Assembly: GCF_025370935.1 (NCBI RefSeq)
Contig: NC_133498.1
Location: 1,526,224 to 1,590,223 of the forward strand
DNA from: Choristoneura fumiferana
Taxonomy: Eukaryota; Arthropoda; Insecta; Lepidoptera; Tortricidae
DNA length: 64,000 nt
Direction: 5' to 3'
How positions within the stretch are numbered: the first letter of the stretch is position 1; every line of letters begins with the position of its first letter. The notes beneath the pieces are model-generated. The model was given only the letters and a program-made list of their open reading frames with translations. It was not told the DNA's origin and searched no databases. Shown in pieces: positions 41,821-53,020 of this stretch. Made by a program: the position numbers and the translations under genes.

Positions 41821-42300
41821 GGTTGTGTTATTGTTTCGCAGAAACTATGAAGGAGGTTAGTTCACGTCGCATGCACCTTTACATGTGTCTTGGTAAGGTT
41901 AGTAGGTATGCAAGTCTCATTTAAAATTTATAAAAATGATTGTTTTACAGAAAAGTTAGTTATTATTATCATTCACGAGTTCTAGTTAAACCAGCGCGGC
42001 ATTCCTAGAACTCAACACAGCTCAAAGACGTGCGGGTGAGAGCGAGAGGGCCAGTCGTGCGGAGTGCGTGCGAAGCGAGAAGCGGCAATTCCAAGAAGCG
42101 GCCGATCGGTGAGCTCGACGCGCAGGAATATTTTGGAATTTGGAAGTTTTTGAAGATGTTTTGTTTAATATCTCGTACAGCACTGTGAATATTGTAATTT
42201 CGTTTTCACTAATAGTTACCTTTGTCCTCTAACTTTATTTTTATGACGGTCACTGAAGCTAAACACCACTTTAAACTCTATTTTACGAATAAAATTCACG
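41821..42300 (-). promoter_or_regulatory. LINE 5' region (probable internal promoter)
   Basis: The part at about 42005-42130 is GC-richer than its surroundings (GTGCGGAGTGCGTGCGAAGC, GCGGCCGATCGGTGAGCTCG). It precedes ORF1 and is a candidate for the LINE internal promoter; this is positional inference. Confidence 0.35.
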
Positions 42301-42540
42301 GAGCAAAGCGACGACGATGTTCACTGTACGGTTCCCGCGCGCCGAGTGCTTTTATTCATAATAATTAGATGGGCAAAGGTAAATACTATGACAATGCCTC
42401 ACTTTGGATTTTTTGAAGATTTTTGTGAATATTTCGTTAAATAAGTAATAAAAAAAAATAAAAAAATATGGAATGGAATACTTAAACATAAAGCTCTAAA
42501 TGGTTGTCGGTACTTTAGTAATTATTTAAAATTGAAATGT

Positions 42541-42768
42541 TGTGAATTGACCTAGTCCCAAACTATTCAAACAAAGCTTCTTAAGAGGCAACGGATAAAC
42601 ATACTTTATATACCTAGATAAATACATACTTAAATACATATTAAACATCCAAGACCCGAGAACAAACATTCGTATTATTCATACAAATATCTGCCCCGGC
42701 CGGGGATCGAACCCGGGACCTCAAGCTTCGTTGTCAGGTTCTCTAACCACTTGACCATCCGAACGTCC
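42541..42768 (-). mobile_element. tRNA-derived SINE, family S2
   Basis: Minus strand. Head at the right: GGATGGTCAAGTGGTTAGAG A-box-like and GGGTTCGATCCCCGGC B-box-like. The body contains TTTGTATGAATAATACGAAT and AGTATGTTTATCCGTTGCC (minus). Flanks TTGTGAATTG and TTGTTGAATTG suggest a slightly changed duplication. Other copies: 52205-52360 (+), 58272-58497 (+), 58812-59078 (-). Confidence 0.75.
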
Positions 42769-42800
42769 TTGTTGAATTGCCTAAAGTTTTTTTACCTTTT

Positions 42801-42995
42801 TTTCGTGATAAAGTCTATTCGTGATAAAGTCTATTCGTGATTAAGTTTTCGTGATAAAGTCGTTCGTGAAAAAGTTTTCGTGAAATAGTTTTCGTGATAT
42901 AGTATTTTCGTGATAAAGTCTATTCGTGATAAGTTTTTTCGTGATAAAGTCGTTCGTGAAAAAGTTTTCGTGAAAAAGTTTTTCGTGATTAAGTA
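42801..42995. repeat. TTCGTGA minisatellite
   Basis: Thirteen successive units of 14-16 bp built on TTCGTGATAAAGT, with variants TTCGTGAAAAAGT, TTCGTGATTAAGT and TTCGTGATATAGT. Some units form a higher-order pattern (GATAAAGTCTATTCGTGATA near both 42810 and 42911). Confidence 0.85.
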
Positions 42996-45491
42996 CTGAC
43001 ACCACTGCATCTAACTAATTATAAGTAACACCATAGATTAACACCTGTGTATGTTAGAGCTGAATAAATTGATTGCATTTAATTTCAATAAATAACATAT
43101 TAATGCACCTGTTTCTTTTTAAAAATAATGAAGAGTTTCCTTTCAGTAAATTTGCCTTTCTGCAGCATTTAGACTTTAAGATATAATTATGTATGACTAC
43201 ATAAATATGTTTTTTTTTTGCTACAATGTAACCGCCGGATGAAGACGACGAAATTCCCAGAATGTCTCGGTATTTCCCGTAAACACTGCTGAGTCATTAT
43301 TCCTCAATATTTGAATAGTTGATCACATTACATTGTTTTGTTAAAAACATTGATAACAAGTGTCGTGGTACTATAACAACTCGATTCCCATCTGGTTGAC
43401 TAAATGTCTTAAGTGACGATGGTGATGAGATGACAGTATGGTGATATGCATTAAGTACAGTCGAAGTAAAAAAAGGTTCGTCACCTTAAGATCTATTTTT
43501 GTTTGCTCAGTATGAGCGATAATCTGCTTTACCAATTGAGTATGACATACTGCATCAAACTGTCAACCTGTTAAACATAATCTTGTTTAAAGGTGCCCAT
43601 AGCAACCCTACCACTACACCTTGGCACCGAATAGAACATTATTTGATTCAAACTCTTACGACGCTGTTTATAAAAAAGGTTTGGTATTGATATGAAACTA
43701 GATATATGTTAGAGGTGTATACTATGTTGACCCTTATTATCATGTCAAGTAAATATAATTTGATATGCCCTTGTCTACTTAGTGCTTTGGTTTCAAAACG
43801 TACTAAGAGTCTATGACTGTATAAAGGAATCAATTTAATAACTGACGAAGGTTTCCCTACTCCCACTGTACAGTCACATGCATTTAATATCTGCTACACC
43901 AAAACGTGCAAAAATATCGGACATGTCCTACTGACTGGCCCTATAAATAGAGTCATACGTATCGTTTGTTGTCAGATAGACATAGGTGCTGTACAGTGCA
44001 ATAAGTCCAACAGAACTCTCGTCAAGAGAGTATATGACTCCTGGCTCGCCGTAGAAAGTTCTCACAGTATACTTTGTTTCAGTTAAAATGACCAAAATGC
44101 ACTTAACATTTGGATTGGATTTTTACAACTTCTTTTGTTGCTAAATATGAAAGGAAAAGAACAAAGAGACATAATAAAACTGACCGAAGACCTTCTTGAT
44201 CTTTAAAATGAAAGATTTTTTTAGGCCGTCTATATTGTAATGCAAAAAAGATAAAAAAATACATAGTTCATATTCTTATGGCTACTAATAACATTAAATA
44301 AAATTTACATATTAATATCCAAATACAATTACAGTGCGGCTAACGTTCAGGTAAAAATGTCTTTTTAATACCTACTATTTAAACATTATACAAAGTGATT
44401 TTGACACAGTATATAATTATTTTTTCTAGAAACGCACGTCGTGCAGTGTAATACCGACAAACAACATCAAAACTATCAAGATTGTTTGTTCACAGTATAC
44501 TTTGGGCCTACCGACACACGTGCGTAATTGTTTTACAACCCTACTTGAAGATAACAATTAAACAATAGATGTTGGAATTGGTTGGTTTTAAGTACTTTTC
44601 GTCATTTTAACTAAAACAAACTATAAGTGTCATAGTAATTTTCCTTGTCATGCAATGCGATGTCATTACGACATTTACTGCGTTAAGGTTCCACAGTCAC
44701 ACGAATCAGTTTCTACCAGGACACAATAAAAACCAGGATGTCGGTCCATTGACCTGGCAGGGTTCAACCGCCTATCACCTTCACCGTGTTTCGACAAAAA
44801 CAGTTGCTTTATGATAGCCTGGTAACCGCTGCGCAATTTCCAGTATTGGGATTACGTCATGCACGTTGACTGCGCGGTTGCTATGGTGCCCTAGTACCTC
44901 TGAGCTTGCTTTGGACAGCTTTCAAAGCTTTTTATGTGTGTGCGCATGCGTGCGTGCGTGTGTTTATTTGTTTGTGCAGACCAGTTCGAAATATAAAATA
45001 TAAAGTTTAAAATTAATAAATTACGAAATACATAATGGTCATCTGATATAACATAATTTTCGGTGAAAATATTGAATAAATAAAAAAAAGTTGGTATAAA
45101 TTTCATTCTTAATACAAGCTTTTTTTGCTGACTGTACTTTTTGTCCACTTTACTTGCATTGTCACCCAAACTACATTTGAATACCCGTTGAAGAGTTCCG
45201 TCCTGCAGAGACGATCCTGGCCGGCCTTCCAGGATGTCACTACCACTTCCAGAATTGTGTGCCAAATTTCAAGTCAAGCCCACTACTGGGAGTTAGTCGA
45301 ATGTAACTTGCAAGATTTGACAACAGACAGACAGACAACGGGACATGTGAATTGAGGTGAAACTAAATAAAAGCTTGTAACAAACTTTCATGGTCTGTAA
45401 TCTACAGATTGATTAGGTTAGGTTTATTTTTATAACAATAATCCTGTAAGGATGAAAATTAACATTAACAAATAACCATTATGTACCGTAT
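42996..45491. other. spacer, no gene seen
   Basis: About 2.5 kb with only short open frames (the longest 124 codons, minus, 44891-45265, without motifs). A GTGC-rich tract lies near 44936-44960. Confidence 0.5.
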
Positions 45492-45501
45492 TTCGTCCAT
45501 T

Positions 45502-45812
45502 CATCACCGTCATCATCCCAACCTATTTACGTCCCACTGCTGGGCACAGGCCTCCTCTCAGAATGAGAGGGCTTGGGCCGTAGTTCCCACGCGGGCCCAG
45601 TGCGGATTGGCAACTTCACACATACTTCATTACATCACAGGTGTGTGCAGGTTTCCTCGCGATGTTATCCTTCACCGTAAAGCTCGTGGTAAGTTTCAAA
45701 TGTAATTTCGCACATGAATTTCGAAAAACTCAGAGGTGCGGGCCGGGGTTTGAATTGAACCCACGAACCTCTGCTTGAGAGGCGATAGGTCAAACCACTA
45801 GGCCACCAATGC
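45502..45812 (-). mobile_element. SINE family A, complete, with TSD
   Basis: Minus-strand copy; the duplication TTCGTCCATT lies at 45492-45501 and 45813-45822. The head has an extra GAATT-like insertion in the B-box region (GGGTTTGAATTGAACCC on the plus strand). Confidence 0.85.
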
Positions 45813-45839
45813 TTCGTCCATTATTGCTTCATAACTTTT

Positions 45840-46009
45840 TGTATTTTGATACGTGCCCGTATGTGTGTTTGTGTGTCGCAATAGCAGATTTTTGTTCTCT
45901 GATATCGTATTGCGTGTGGTTTTATTATTATCAGTAATCAGTTAAGTTTGTCAGTTGTATTTTGTTAATTTTCTTTTGTACAATAAAGAGTTTACATACA
46001 TACATACAT
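45840..46009 (+). mobile_element. LINE 3' end with TACA tail (family T)
   Basis: TTTTGTACAATAAAGAGTTT followed by ACATACATACATACATA. The same 3' end is at 49930-50046, 60885-60988 and, without tail, 47710-47815. Confidence 0.5.
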
Positions 46010-46304
46010 ATTATCTTCATTATTATAGATAGATATTCTATAATGGAGAACTAACGCAACGAAGGATATTAATAATAAATTCTTAATTAAACTCATTCTT
46101 TACAAATACCAGGCCAGATGTCGTTGTCAACAACATTGAGGAGGTTGCCTTCTTGACACCTTAACCCATATTTACCTAACTAAATCTACAAATAATATTT
46201 ACTCGTTTACGCAATGACCCGTTAACTAGAATTAATATGTTTTTTTGGAATTTTACACTTAAAAACTTCACCTTTTTACTATTGACTAAGCGACTATCTA
46301 ATAG

Positions 46305-46775
46305 TCTATTGTACCTACAACAAGAGCATAAAATGATCCATTTTACCCGAGACGTTCATATAGCCATCCGAGCCGGTACGGCGCAGGTGGATAGACACGT
46401 CGAGGGGAAAATGTGTTTAATGCGCGAGTTTTACACTCTGCTTTTCACTTCCATGGCGAGGAAATGAAATAGCAACAGTGGGTACAATTGATCACTTACT
46501 ATGTACATTAGGTACTGTATCATTATAGATTTTTAGTTTTGAAAATTATAGAAAAAAAAATGTGTTTTCTGTACTGCTTACTGTGTTGTTGGTGTGCAAT
46601 AAAGAGTTATTGTATTGTATTGTATTGTATGTAGAATCTTCTTTGTTTGTGGCTGTTTCTATCTGATTGCCCTGGTCTTAGACGAAGATTTTACTTAATG
46701 CACTAGAGCATAAAAAGTAATTTTATGTCGCCTAGATCCAGCATAAATACGACCTTTACGAGCATGAGAAGTGAA
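46305..46775 (+). repeat. dispersed repeat K, copy 2
   Basis: CATTTTACCCGAGACGTTCA, AATGCGCGAGTTTTACACTC, GGTCTTAGACGAAGATTTTA and TACGAGCATGAGAAGTG, matching 13573-14030. A LINE 3' end (46561-46630) lies inside it. Confidence 0.5.
46561..46630 (+). mobile_element. LINE 3' end, TTGTA tail, nested in repeat K
   Basis: TGTGTTTTCTGTACTGCTTA, GGTGTGCAATAAAGAGTTAT and four GTATT units. Same family as 4182-4244. Confidence 0.55.
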
Positions 46776-47088
46776 CAAAATATAGAACACAAATAAATAG
46801 TGATGTGTTATGTGCAACAGCAAAACAAGAACCGGTATTTTTAAATATGAATCCACAATCGTACGTAAACAAGGCGCAGTTTACGGTCAAGCAAGTTTAA
46901 GATAAGTATGGCGTAACCAAGCACATGTTCAACGATCGTCTAAGTTTTTGTGGTAACATTGTTGACGGATAGGTTAAGTTTAGTATACAAAGGATCTAGT
47001 GTGAAAGAATAAGCAATAGTTCCCCCGCTAACACTTAGCAGAATAATCCAACTACTTAAGTATCATTGTTTCTAAAACATATGGCATA
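46776..47088. other. spacer, no gene seen
   Basis: No gene or repeat recognised. Confidence 0.5.
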
Positions 47089-47215
47089 CTAGCTGTTCTG
47101 CGACTCCGTCCGTGAAGAAATAGTTTATCGCTATCCTGTGGGAACTACGTAATTATTCGGGATAGAGACAGACACACAGACAGAGTCTTTCACATTTAAG
47201 AGTACAAAATTAGTA
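47089..47215 (-). mobile_element. family Q element, diverged
   Basis: ACTAGCTGTTCTGCGACTCC, TATCGCTATCCTGTGGGAAC and AGTCTTTCACATTTAAGAG. Confidence 0.4.
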
Positions 47216-47519
47216 TAGTAAAGATTCGTGCAATTCGAGACAGTAATCAATCATTCAAAAAAGTATATAATACTGCCATTGTTGTAAGATGTATGAGCAT
47301 ATATTTAGAATAATATACATAGGTGCTTTATTTACAGTATTCTCTTAAAACTAAGTGTTAGTTTAACTTAATTTCCACCAAATATTTGTGCAACAGTCAG
47401 TTTAAACTTTAGATTGTGCGTTGTTCGTACAAATAAATAAACATCCATTGTCTGAAATACAATAACGCGAGTGTTGATTTGTTGAGATTAGGCTTTAAAT
47501 ATTTATTTCGCAGCCAAGA

Positions 47520-47815
47520 ACGGTGTGACTATGTAAGGATGAGAAAGGAACAGTTTGTCAGTCTGTTACCTTTTCACGCTTAGCCCGCTGAACAAATTTA
47601 GATGAAATTGCAATGGCGAATTAGAGATAGACTGACGGCTCTGGAAGGACATAGGATAGATTTTATCTCTAAAAACTGCACATATCCCGTAGTTTAGTTA
47701 TAATATAACCCTGAGATCCCTTTAAGGGATAAGTTCGCCTTTGTACATCTTATTATCCTGTGTTCTGTTATTTTCATGTGTTTTTATGTACAATACAATA
47801 TAAATGAATTCTTCG
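47520..47815 (+). mobile_element. family Q remnant followed by family T LINE 3' end
   Basis: AACAAATTTAGATGAAATTG and AGGACATAGGATAGATTTTA belong to family Q; GATCCCTTTAAGGGATAAGT and TTCGCCTTTGTACATC belong to the LINE 3' end seen at 49930-50046. Confidence 0.4.
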
Positions 47816-48715
47816 TAGGGATCCAGAGAAATTAGAGAAAATATTTTTCCCAAATGAATGTTCCATTTCCCATACGTTTTACAGGGAAAAACAATTGTTT
47901 TTTTTTAATGTTACTACTTACAGATCTGTTTACTCACGAAGGCGCGCCCCTCCACAGCTAATTATCAATGTGCACGAGTAAACCTCGTATTTACACGTTG
48001 TCCTAGTCTCAGTGTGCGGGACTGGCGGTACGCTTGCGACCTACTTGCGACTGAGGACACGTTCAAGCTATACCTTCCGCCGCCTAACTTTGCCTAAAAG
48101 TTCATTGCCACGACTAGTAGCACAAAAACTATAAAGGTATAATTCCAATAATTGAATAGCCACTATACCGTTAAGCGATTCGAACACAATCCGGGAGTAA
48201 CGTAAAGACGTCGCATAAAAAATGTATCTCAAAATTGAGTATTAAGTAATGAGGTTTTAGGCAGATTTATATGGCGCGTGGTATACGCACACATAGACTT
48301 GATGTACGGATACGTTTAAAACTACAATTATAAAATGTGGAGGGCCTGTGAGTGAACAGATATGTACTTCAGGATTGTTACTCGTATAAAACTAACCTAA
48401 CCTGGCTCTGTGCACGACATCAGCGCCACCTAGCGTCCGCAACTTTTATGGCTCTGATGCTCTGACGTTTTGGAATTTCATCGCGACATTGTGACAAAAA
48501 TCAAACCTATAACGTATTAATTTATAATACAAAATTACTGTGATACCGTGATTTGGGTGGACAAAAGGTTGTGAATTAATTTTTGGTCATTAGTTGTACT
48601 TTTAATGTAAAACGAAAAGATAAAGCTATCTTAGCTATTGTCTTTGAATAATAGTAAAATTATATAATTGTTCTTTTATCGCTAGTAATAAATTAAATAT
48701 CGTTTTCAGATCAAA
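47816..48715. other. spacer, no gene seen
   Basis: Non-repetitive in this window apart from short words; a possible upstream region of the small frame that follows. Confidence 0.4.
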
Positions 48716-48904
48716 ATGAGTATCATTTTGAAGACCGGTTTTGTGAGTATCACTCAATATAAAATTTCAACCACAAACAGTTTCATAAGGAAAATTGTTG
48801 CTGGACATGTCCGAGATGTAGAGGAATTAAGAACAAAACAGGGACAGTGTTCAATCATTCAAGCTCGCATCATAACACAAACATCTATTACTAAAATATG
48901 GTAG
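48716..48904 (+). CDS. unrecognised 62-codon frame, possible exon
   Basis: ATG at 48716 follows TCGTTTTCAGATCAAA, which looks like a 3' splice site, and the 900 bp around it are free of the repeats seen elsewhere. The peptide begins MSIILKTGFVSI and has a basic middle (SFIRKIVAGHVRDVEEL). It ends ...TKIW with the stop embedded in ATATGGTAGTCAG, so a weak donor could lie there. No family is recognised. It may be a random frame; called only because of the acceptor-like context. Confidence 0.2.
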   Translation: MSIILKTGFVSITQYKISTTNSFIRKIVAGHVRDVEELRTKQGQCSIIQARIITQTSITKIW

Positions 48905-49350
48905 TCAGTCTATACAAATTGCTTTGTTAATGACAGATTCATATGAGTATGACAGATGACAGAGCCAGAACTATTTCTACTTTTGGCCACTATAAGCGCT
49001 GCGCTAGATTTCATCACCCCCACCTAGTACTTCGCACCCTCCCAATAGGGTTCCGCAGGAGGAACCAGTTGGGAAATTAATCATTTGTAAAAAATGTTAT
49101 CGACGAAAAGCCGGCATCCCTCTCTGTCTCACGTAGCTGTAAGTGCACAATTTGTAGGAGGGAAGCAAAGTAAAGCAGTGTAATTCATTTCTGTTTTCAT
49201 GCCATTTTAATGTGATATAGACAACACAGCTCTTAGTCTTAATGTATAATGCTCCACCTAGATGCCTGACCTGGTTAGCGCACGTATTTCCGCGTCACTG
49301 CTCTTTGACAATGCGTTTTATAAATCTTCATGCGATCATAAGTTGAATGT
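48905..49350. other. spacer, no gene seen
   Basis: No repeat or gene recognised. Confidence 0.45.
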
Positions 49351-49360
49351 ATAATGTATG

Positions 49361-49681
49361 CCGTGGTGGCCTAGTAAGCCGTGGTGGCCTAGTGGTTTGA
49401 CCTATCGCCTCTCAAGCAGAGGGTCGTGGGTTCAAACCCCGGCTCGCACCTCTGAGTTTTTCGAAATTCATGTGCGGAATTACATTTGAAATTTACCACG
49501 AGCTTTGCGGTGAAGGAAAACATCGTGAGGAAACCTGCACAAACCTGCGAAGCAATTCAATGGTGCGTGTGAAGTTCCCAATCCGCACTGGGCCCGCGTG
49601 GAAACTACGGCCCAAGCCCTCTTGTTCCGAGAGGAGGCTCTGTGCCCAGCAGTGGGACGTATATAGGCTGGGATGATGATG
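49361..49681 (+). mobile_element. SINE family A with duplicated 5' head and TSD
   Basis: The copy starts CCGTGGTGGCCTAGTAAG and then restarts as a normal full SINE with CCGTGGTGGCCTAGTGG. The duplication ATAATGTATG lies at 49351-49360 and 49682-49691, outside the doubled head, so both heads came in one event. Confidence 0.85.
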
Positions 49682-49929
49682 ATAATGTATGTATTGTATG
49701 GCATGTTACTGTTGTGTACGGTCAGATCCTAAATCCACTAAACTTGGTTTGGATAGCTATTCTAACTAAATGTTAATAAACTTCAGCTGTCAGATTTAGT
49801 ACATTCAAGGTTTTTATACATTTTACTCTTTTTTTTCGTTTTTCGACTTATGTTCCTTGGAGAAAGTTGTTCAGTTTAAAGCAACACTATCCTCGCTTAT
49901 CCTCTATATAACCAAATTTTTTTTTCCTA

Positions 49930-50046
49930 ACTAGGTTAGCTGGAAGAGATCCCTTTTTAGGGATAAGCTCGCCTTTGTTCTCCTCTCTGTGTATTTGTAT
50001 TTTTTATTTTTATGTGCAATAAAGAGTTTACATACATACATACATA
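49930..50046 (+). mobile_element. LINE 3' end family T
   Basis: GAGATCCCTTTTTAGGGATA, CTCGCCTTTGTTCTCCTC, GTGCAATAAAGAGTTTACAT and an ACAT tail. Confidence 0.5.
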
Positions 50047-50244
50047 CTATCACCTGTTTTCGGGAAGGTCCCCTGTCCTCATCCACCCTGTATTAATTTT
50101 GACCTTCGATACTTTCAATTTTCCGATAATCAGATGGCTTCAGAATTGTCTATTCCTCCTTTTGAAGTTGGGAATCCCGACACCCGACACAACACTAAAT
50201 TAAAACAATGCCTGCAGTATACCTTTAATGTAAGTGTAGCCTAA

Positions 50245-50371
50245 GGCTATGTACGCACTATGCGGTTGACCGCGCGCTTTTAGCGCGCCGTCCCTCTTCA
50301 AAGTATCGCATCAGAAAAAGACGGCGCGCTAAACCCGCGCGGTTAGCAGCAGAGTGCGTGCGTACGTAGCC
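50245..50371. mobile_element. 127-bp Harbinger-type MITE family L with TAA duplication
   Basis: GGCTATGTACGCACTATGCG at the left; GTGCGTGCGTACGTAGCC at the right; TAA at 50242-50244 and 50372-50374. The arms carry CGCGCGCTTTTAGCGCGCCG and GACGGCGCGCTAAACC. Confidence 0.7.
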
Positions 50372-50744
50372 TAAAAGAAAGTTACTTGCCAACCATAAAC
50401 ATAAAAAAAGTTTAATAAGAGTTGAAAGAACCCGGGCTGCAAGAACGGGGCTACGTCCTGCAAAGGGCATTTAGGGCACGCGCTAGTGCTGTGGCAATTC
50501 TGAATCGGTGATTTACCGGTTTTTACGGCAGTTTAAGAACATTGCTAAAAATTCACGAACATAACAAAATAACGTAAACATACCTGGCTTTTGTTTGACA
50601 TTGATGTAAAAATAAGAGGTTTTATAAAGTTTTATTTTTGTAAAATAGTTTAGCTTTGTTTGGCGGCTGTCATTAAACAATTTATAGTACAGGGAAATAT
50701 GGACAAATAAACGGATTTAACGCAATCTAAATTTGTGGGTATCC

Positions 50745-50880
50745 ATTTTCCTATTGGTACTATAAATTGTATACCACGACTGCCCAGTGGTTTGACCTAT
50801 GGTATGGACTGTCAAGCAAAGAGCCGTGGGTTCGGGCCCGAATTTATATGCGAAATTACTACAGAAGATAACGACATTGC
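50745..50880 (+). mobile_element. degenerate SINE family A head
   Basis: CAGTGGTTTGACCTATGGTA, TGTCAAGCAAAGAGCCGTGG and GTTCGGGCCCGAATTTATAT resemble the SINE head and B box with many changes. The reading frame through it is incidental. Confidence 0.4.
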
Positions 50881-51189
50881 ATATAGATTAGATCAGTACA
50901 AAAGGTTTAATTTACTCGAGTACATCAGCAATGTTGATCAATAAAGTTCATTCTTTCCTGCCCAGGGCTTTGGTCGATTTGGCAATCAAAATTTAATTAC
51001 ATTCCAATTTCTTAACACGACCGACTTTAGTTACATTATGCATTAAGTTATTGCCTGGCCTCCATTAGAAAGGGACAAGTTAATAGTCCTACGAACACAC
51101 ATTTTTATAAAATAGATAAGATTTAGGTATTTTGTTCCTCTTTAGCGCACTACTTCATCTCCTGCTTATTTAAGTGCCTCTGCGCTACG

Positions 51190-51360
51190 GCTTGGTCTGT
51201 TTGTAGTTCCCACGCTAGCCCAGTGCTGATTGGAAACTTCAAATACGCCATTGAATTCACAGAAATTTCACTTGTGAACTGAAAACTCACGAGGTGACAG
51301 TTCGGGTTTGAACCCACGATCCTCTGCTTGAGAGGCCACAGTTAAACCACGATGTTACCA
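51190..51360 (-). mobile_element. degenerate SINE family A
   Basis: AGTTCCCACGCTAGCCCAGT and ATCCTCTGCTTGAGAGGC on the plus strand match the SINE reverse complement with internal deletions. Confidence 0.5.
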
Positions 51361-51383
51361 TTTTTTAACGCAACTATGAAGGT

Positions 51384-51932
51384 AATGAGGGTTTTCACAC
51401 AGGCAAAAAATCGCTAGATGGCGTTGGTATCCTGAAGTCCATTTGACGTTTGACGGTTGCTTGCAATGAGGGCTATCGATTTTTGTCTCACTAGATGGCG
51501 CACTGTTGCGTGAGGTTTTTAAGTATGGCTTTCAAAGTGTTATTACGGGCGTGAAAACAAAGTTTGGATTAAAATCATATTTAATACACCTTAAAACCTT
51601 ACCATATAAATATCGAGCATGCCACAGTGTTGCATAGTCCCCGTTTTGTTCGGAAAAAAGGAAGGTCAAAGGTTTCCGAAAGTCAAAACTCAGATATTGC
51701 AAAATATTCACAAAATTATTCTATTTATAAATAAACCCGCGTAGCTCACCCAAAAACTATGAGATTTGACATTTCGGAGACCTCACGCTACACTAGCGCC
51801 TCTAGCGGCAAATTCATACGCGACAGCCCTCATTGGCTCATTTAGTTATTTAACCAATCACGATTAAACGTCAAACGGCCCTCACGATACTAACGCCATC
51901 TAGCGATTTTTTGCCTCTGCGAAAACCCTTAT
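51384..51932. mobile_element. MITE with ~65-bp TIRs, hosting a family I MITE
   Basis: AATGAGGGTTTTCACACAGG at the left, CTCTGCGAAAACCCTTATT at the right. The arms share GGCAAAAAATCGCTAGATGG, CGTT(G/A)GTATC and TTTGACGTTT. Without the nested element (51465-51834) it would be about 180 bp and nearly all arm. Confidence 0.65.
51465..51834. mobile_element. MITE family I, nested copy
   Basis: AATGAGGGCTATCG at the left, CGCGACAGCCCTCATT at the right; inverted orientation relative to 14871-15297. The interior contains CCCGTTTTGTTCGGAAAAAA and TATTGCAAAATATTCACAAA. Confidence 0.65.
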
Positions 51933-52204
51933 TGTCAACTTGACCCTGAGTTGAACCACCGATTATCCCGGTCAACCAACGCGAATGCCCCCTGAAGTAA
52001 AATCAACTCGAAACCTATAGTCACGTCGCCCTGCGTCCGCCATTTTGAAGCATAAATAACTATTTAATCACACAACTGACCTGCCATTTGTAATAGCAGA
52101 TAGTGTATCTCCACCTAGACATAAATTAGCAGTAGGGACCGATAATGTTGTAAATGCACGTATCTAATTGTTACAGAAGCTAAGCTCAAAAACAAATGTA
52201 ACAT

Positions 52205-52360
52205 AATATCTCAAACATATAAAAATTAGGTGTTTAATACGTGTTTAAGTATGTTTATCCGCTGCTTGTATTGTACCCGTAATATTATAAGCAAACAAGC
52301 TTTTGGAACTAGGTCAACTGTAACTGGTGTCAAATTGTTCCGTGATATTTATAATTTTTA
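52205..52360 (+). mobile_element. SINE family S2, 3' part
   Basis: GTGTTTAAGTATGTTTATCC, AACTAGGTCAACTGTAACTG and TGTTCCGTGATATTTATAAT; the tRNA-like head is missing. Confidence 0.5.
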
Positions 52361-52890
52361 GTCAATCTATATAAATAATTATAACAACAAAATTTCTAAA
52401 GTTTAAAAGCCTAATGAACTGTTTTAATGTATAGTTGATACCTACCGGCCGTCGAATTAAAAACTAAACAAATTATATCAGAACTACTAACAATGGCATC
52501 TAAGAAAAACGCAACTTTTTCACGTTAAACTTTCACTTCCTCAATTTAGGTGTTTCGAGACTATTTAGTACTTACTTTGGGTTTAGGACTTGTATACTTA
52601 TGACATTTTTAAATTCATTCCAATTCCAACGTTTATAAAATTACCTACAATAATAACAAGCAAACAGATAAATATTTATTTACCTTCTGAAAACTTAGGT
52701 AGATTGTCAGGTAATAATAAAAAAATCACAAAAGGGTCCTCAAATGTAACTAGGTATAGCCAAAATAAAAATTTCAATGCCAAATTTAGGAAATAGAAAC
52801 AAATTAAGTATCAAATAAATAGTGAAATAATTATCAATGTCAATAACCGGTTATTTGCGCGTATTGAATTGAAATCATGGCATAATGAAC
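52361..52890. other. spacer, no gene seen
   Basis: AT-rich, no gene or repeat recognised. Confidence 0.5.
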
Positions 52891-52893
52891 TTA

Positions 52894-53020
52894 GGCTGCA
52901 TTCAGACACTGCGGGAATCGCGCCGCGCGGTTTTGAGCACACCGTCTCTTTTCAGAGTATTGCTTGAGAAAGGGACGGTGTACTAAAACCGCGCGATTCC
53001 CGCCGTGTCTGAACGCAGCC
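52894..53020. mobile_element. 127-bp Harbinger-type MITE family L with TTA duplication
   Basis: GGCTGCATTCAGACACTGCG at the left; CCGTGTCTGAACGCAGCC at the right; TTA at 52891-52893 and 53021-53023. The arms contain GGGAATCGCGC and GCGCGATTCCC. Confidence 0.7.

Larger units (their letters stand above)
37423..42300 (-). mobile_element. near full-length two-ORF LINE (CR1/L2/Jockey group)
   Basis: Minus strand. The 3' end is a GAAGAAGAAG tract (37425-37442 on the plus strand) next to AATTTATTTG (AATAAA on the minus strand). It contains a TG microsatellite in the 3' UTR, ORF2 (37753-40701), a 291-bp inter-ORF region, ORF1 (40996-41820) and a GC-richer 5' region to about 42130-42300. The 5' boundary is not exact and no target duplication was found. 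Order and protein types fit the CR1/L2/Jockey group. Confidence 0.75.

Noticed and set aside
42801..42995. CRISPR-like regularly spaced repeat
   Set aside because: Units are contiguous with no unique spacers; a minisatellite in a eukaryotic genome.
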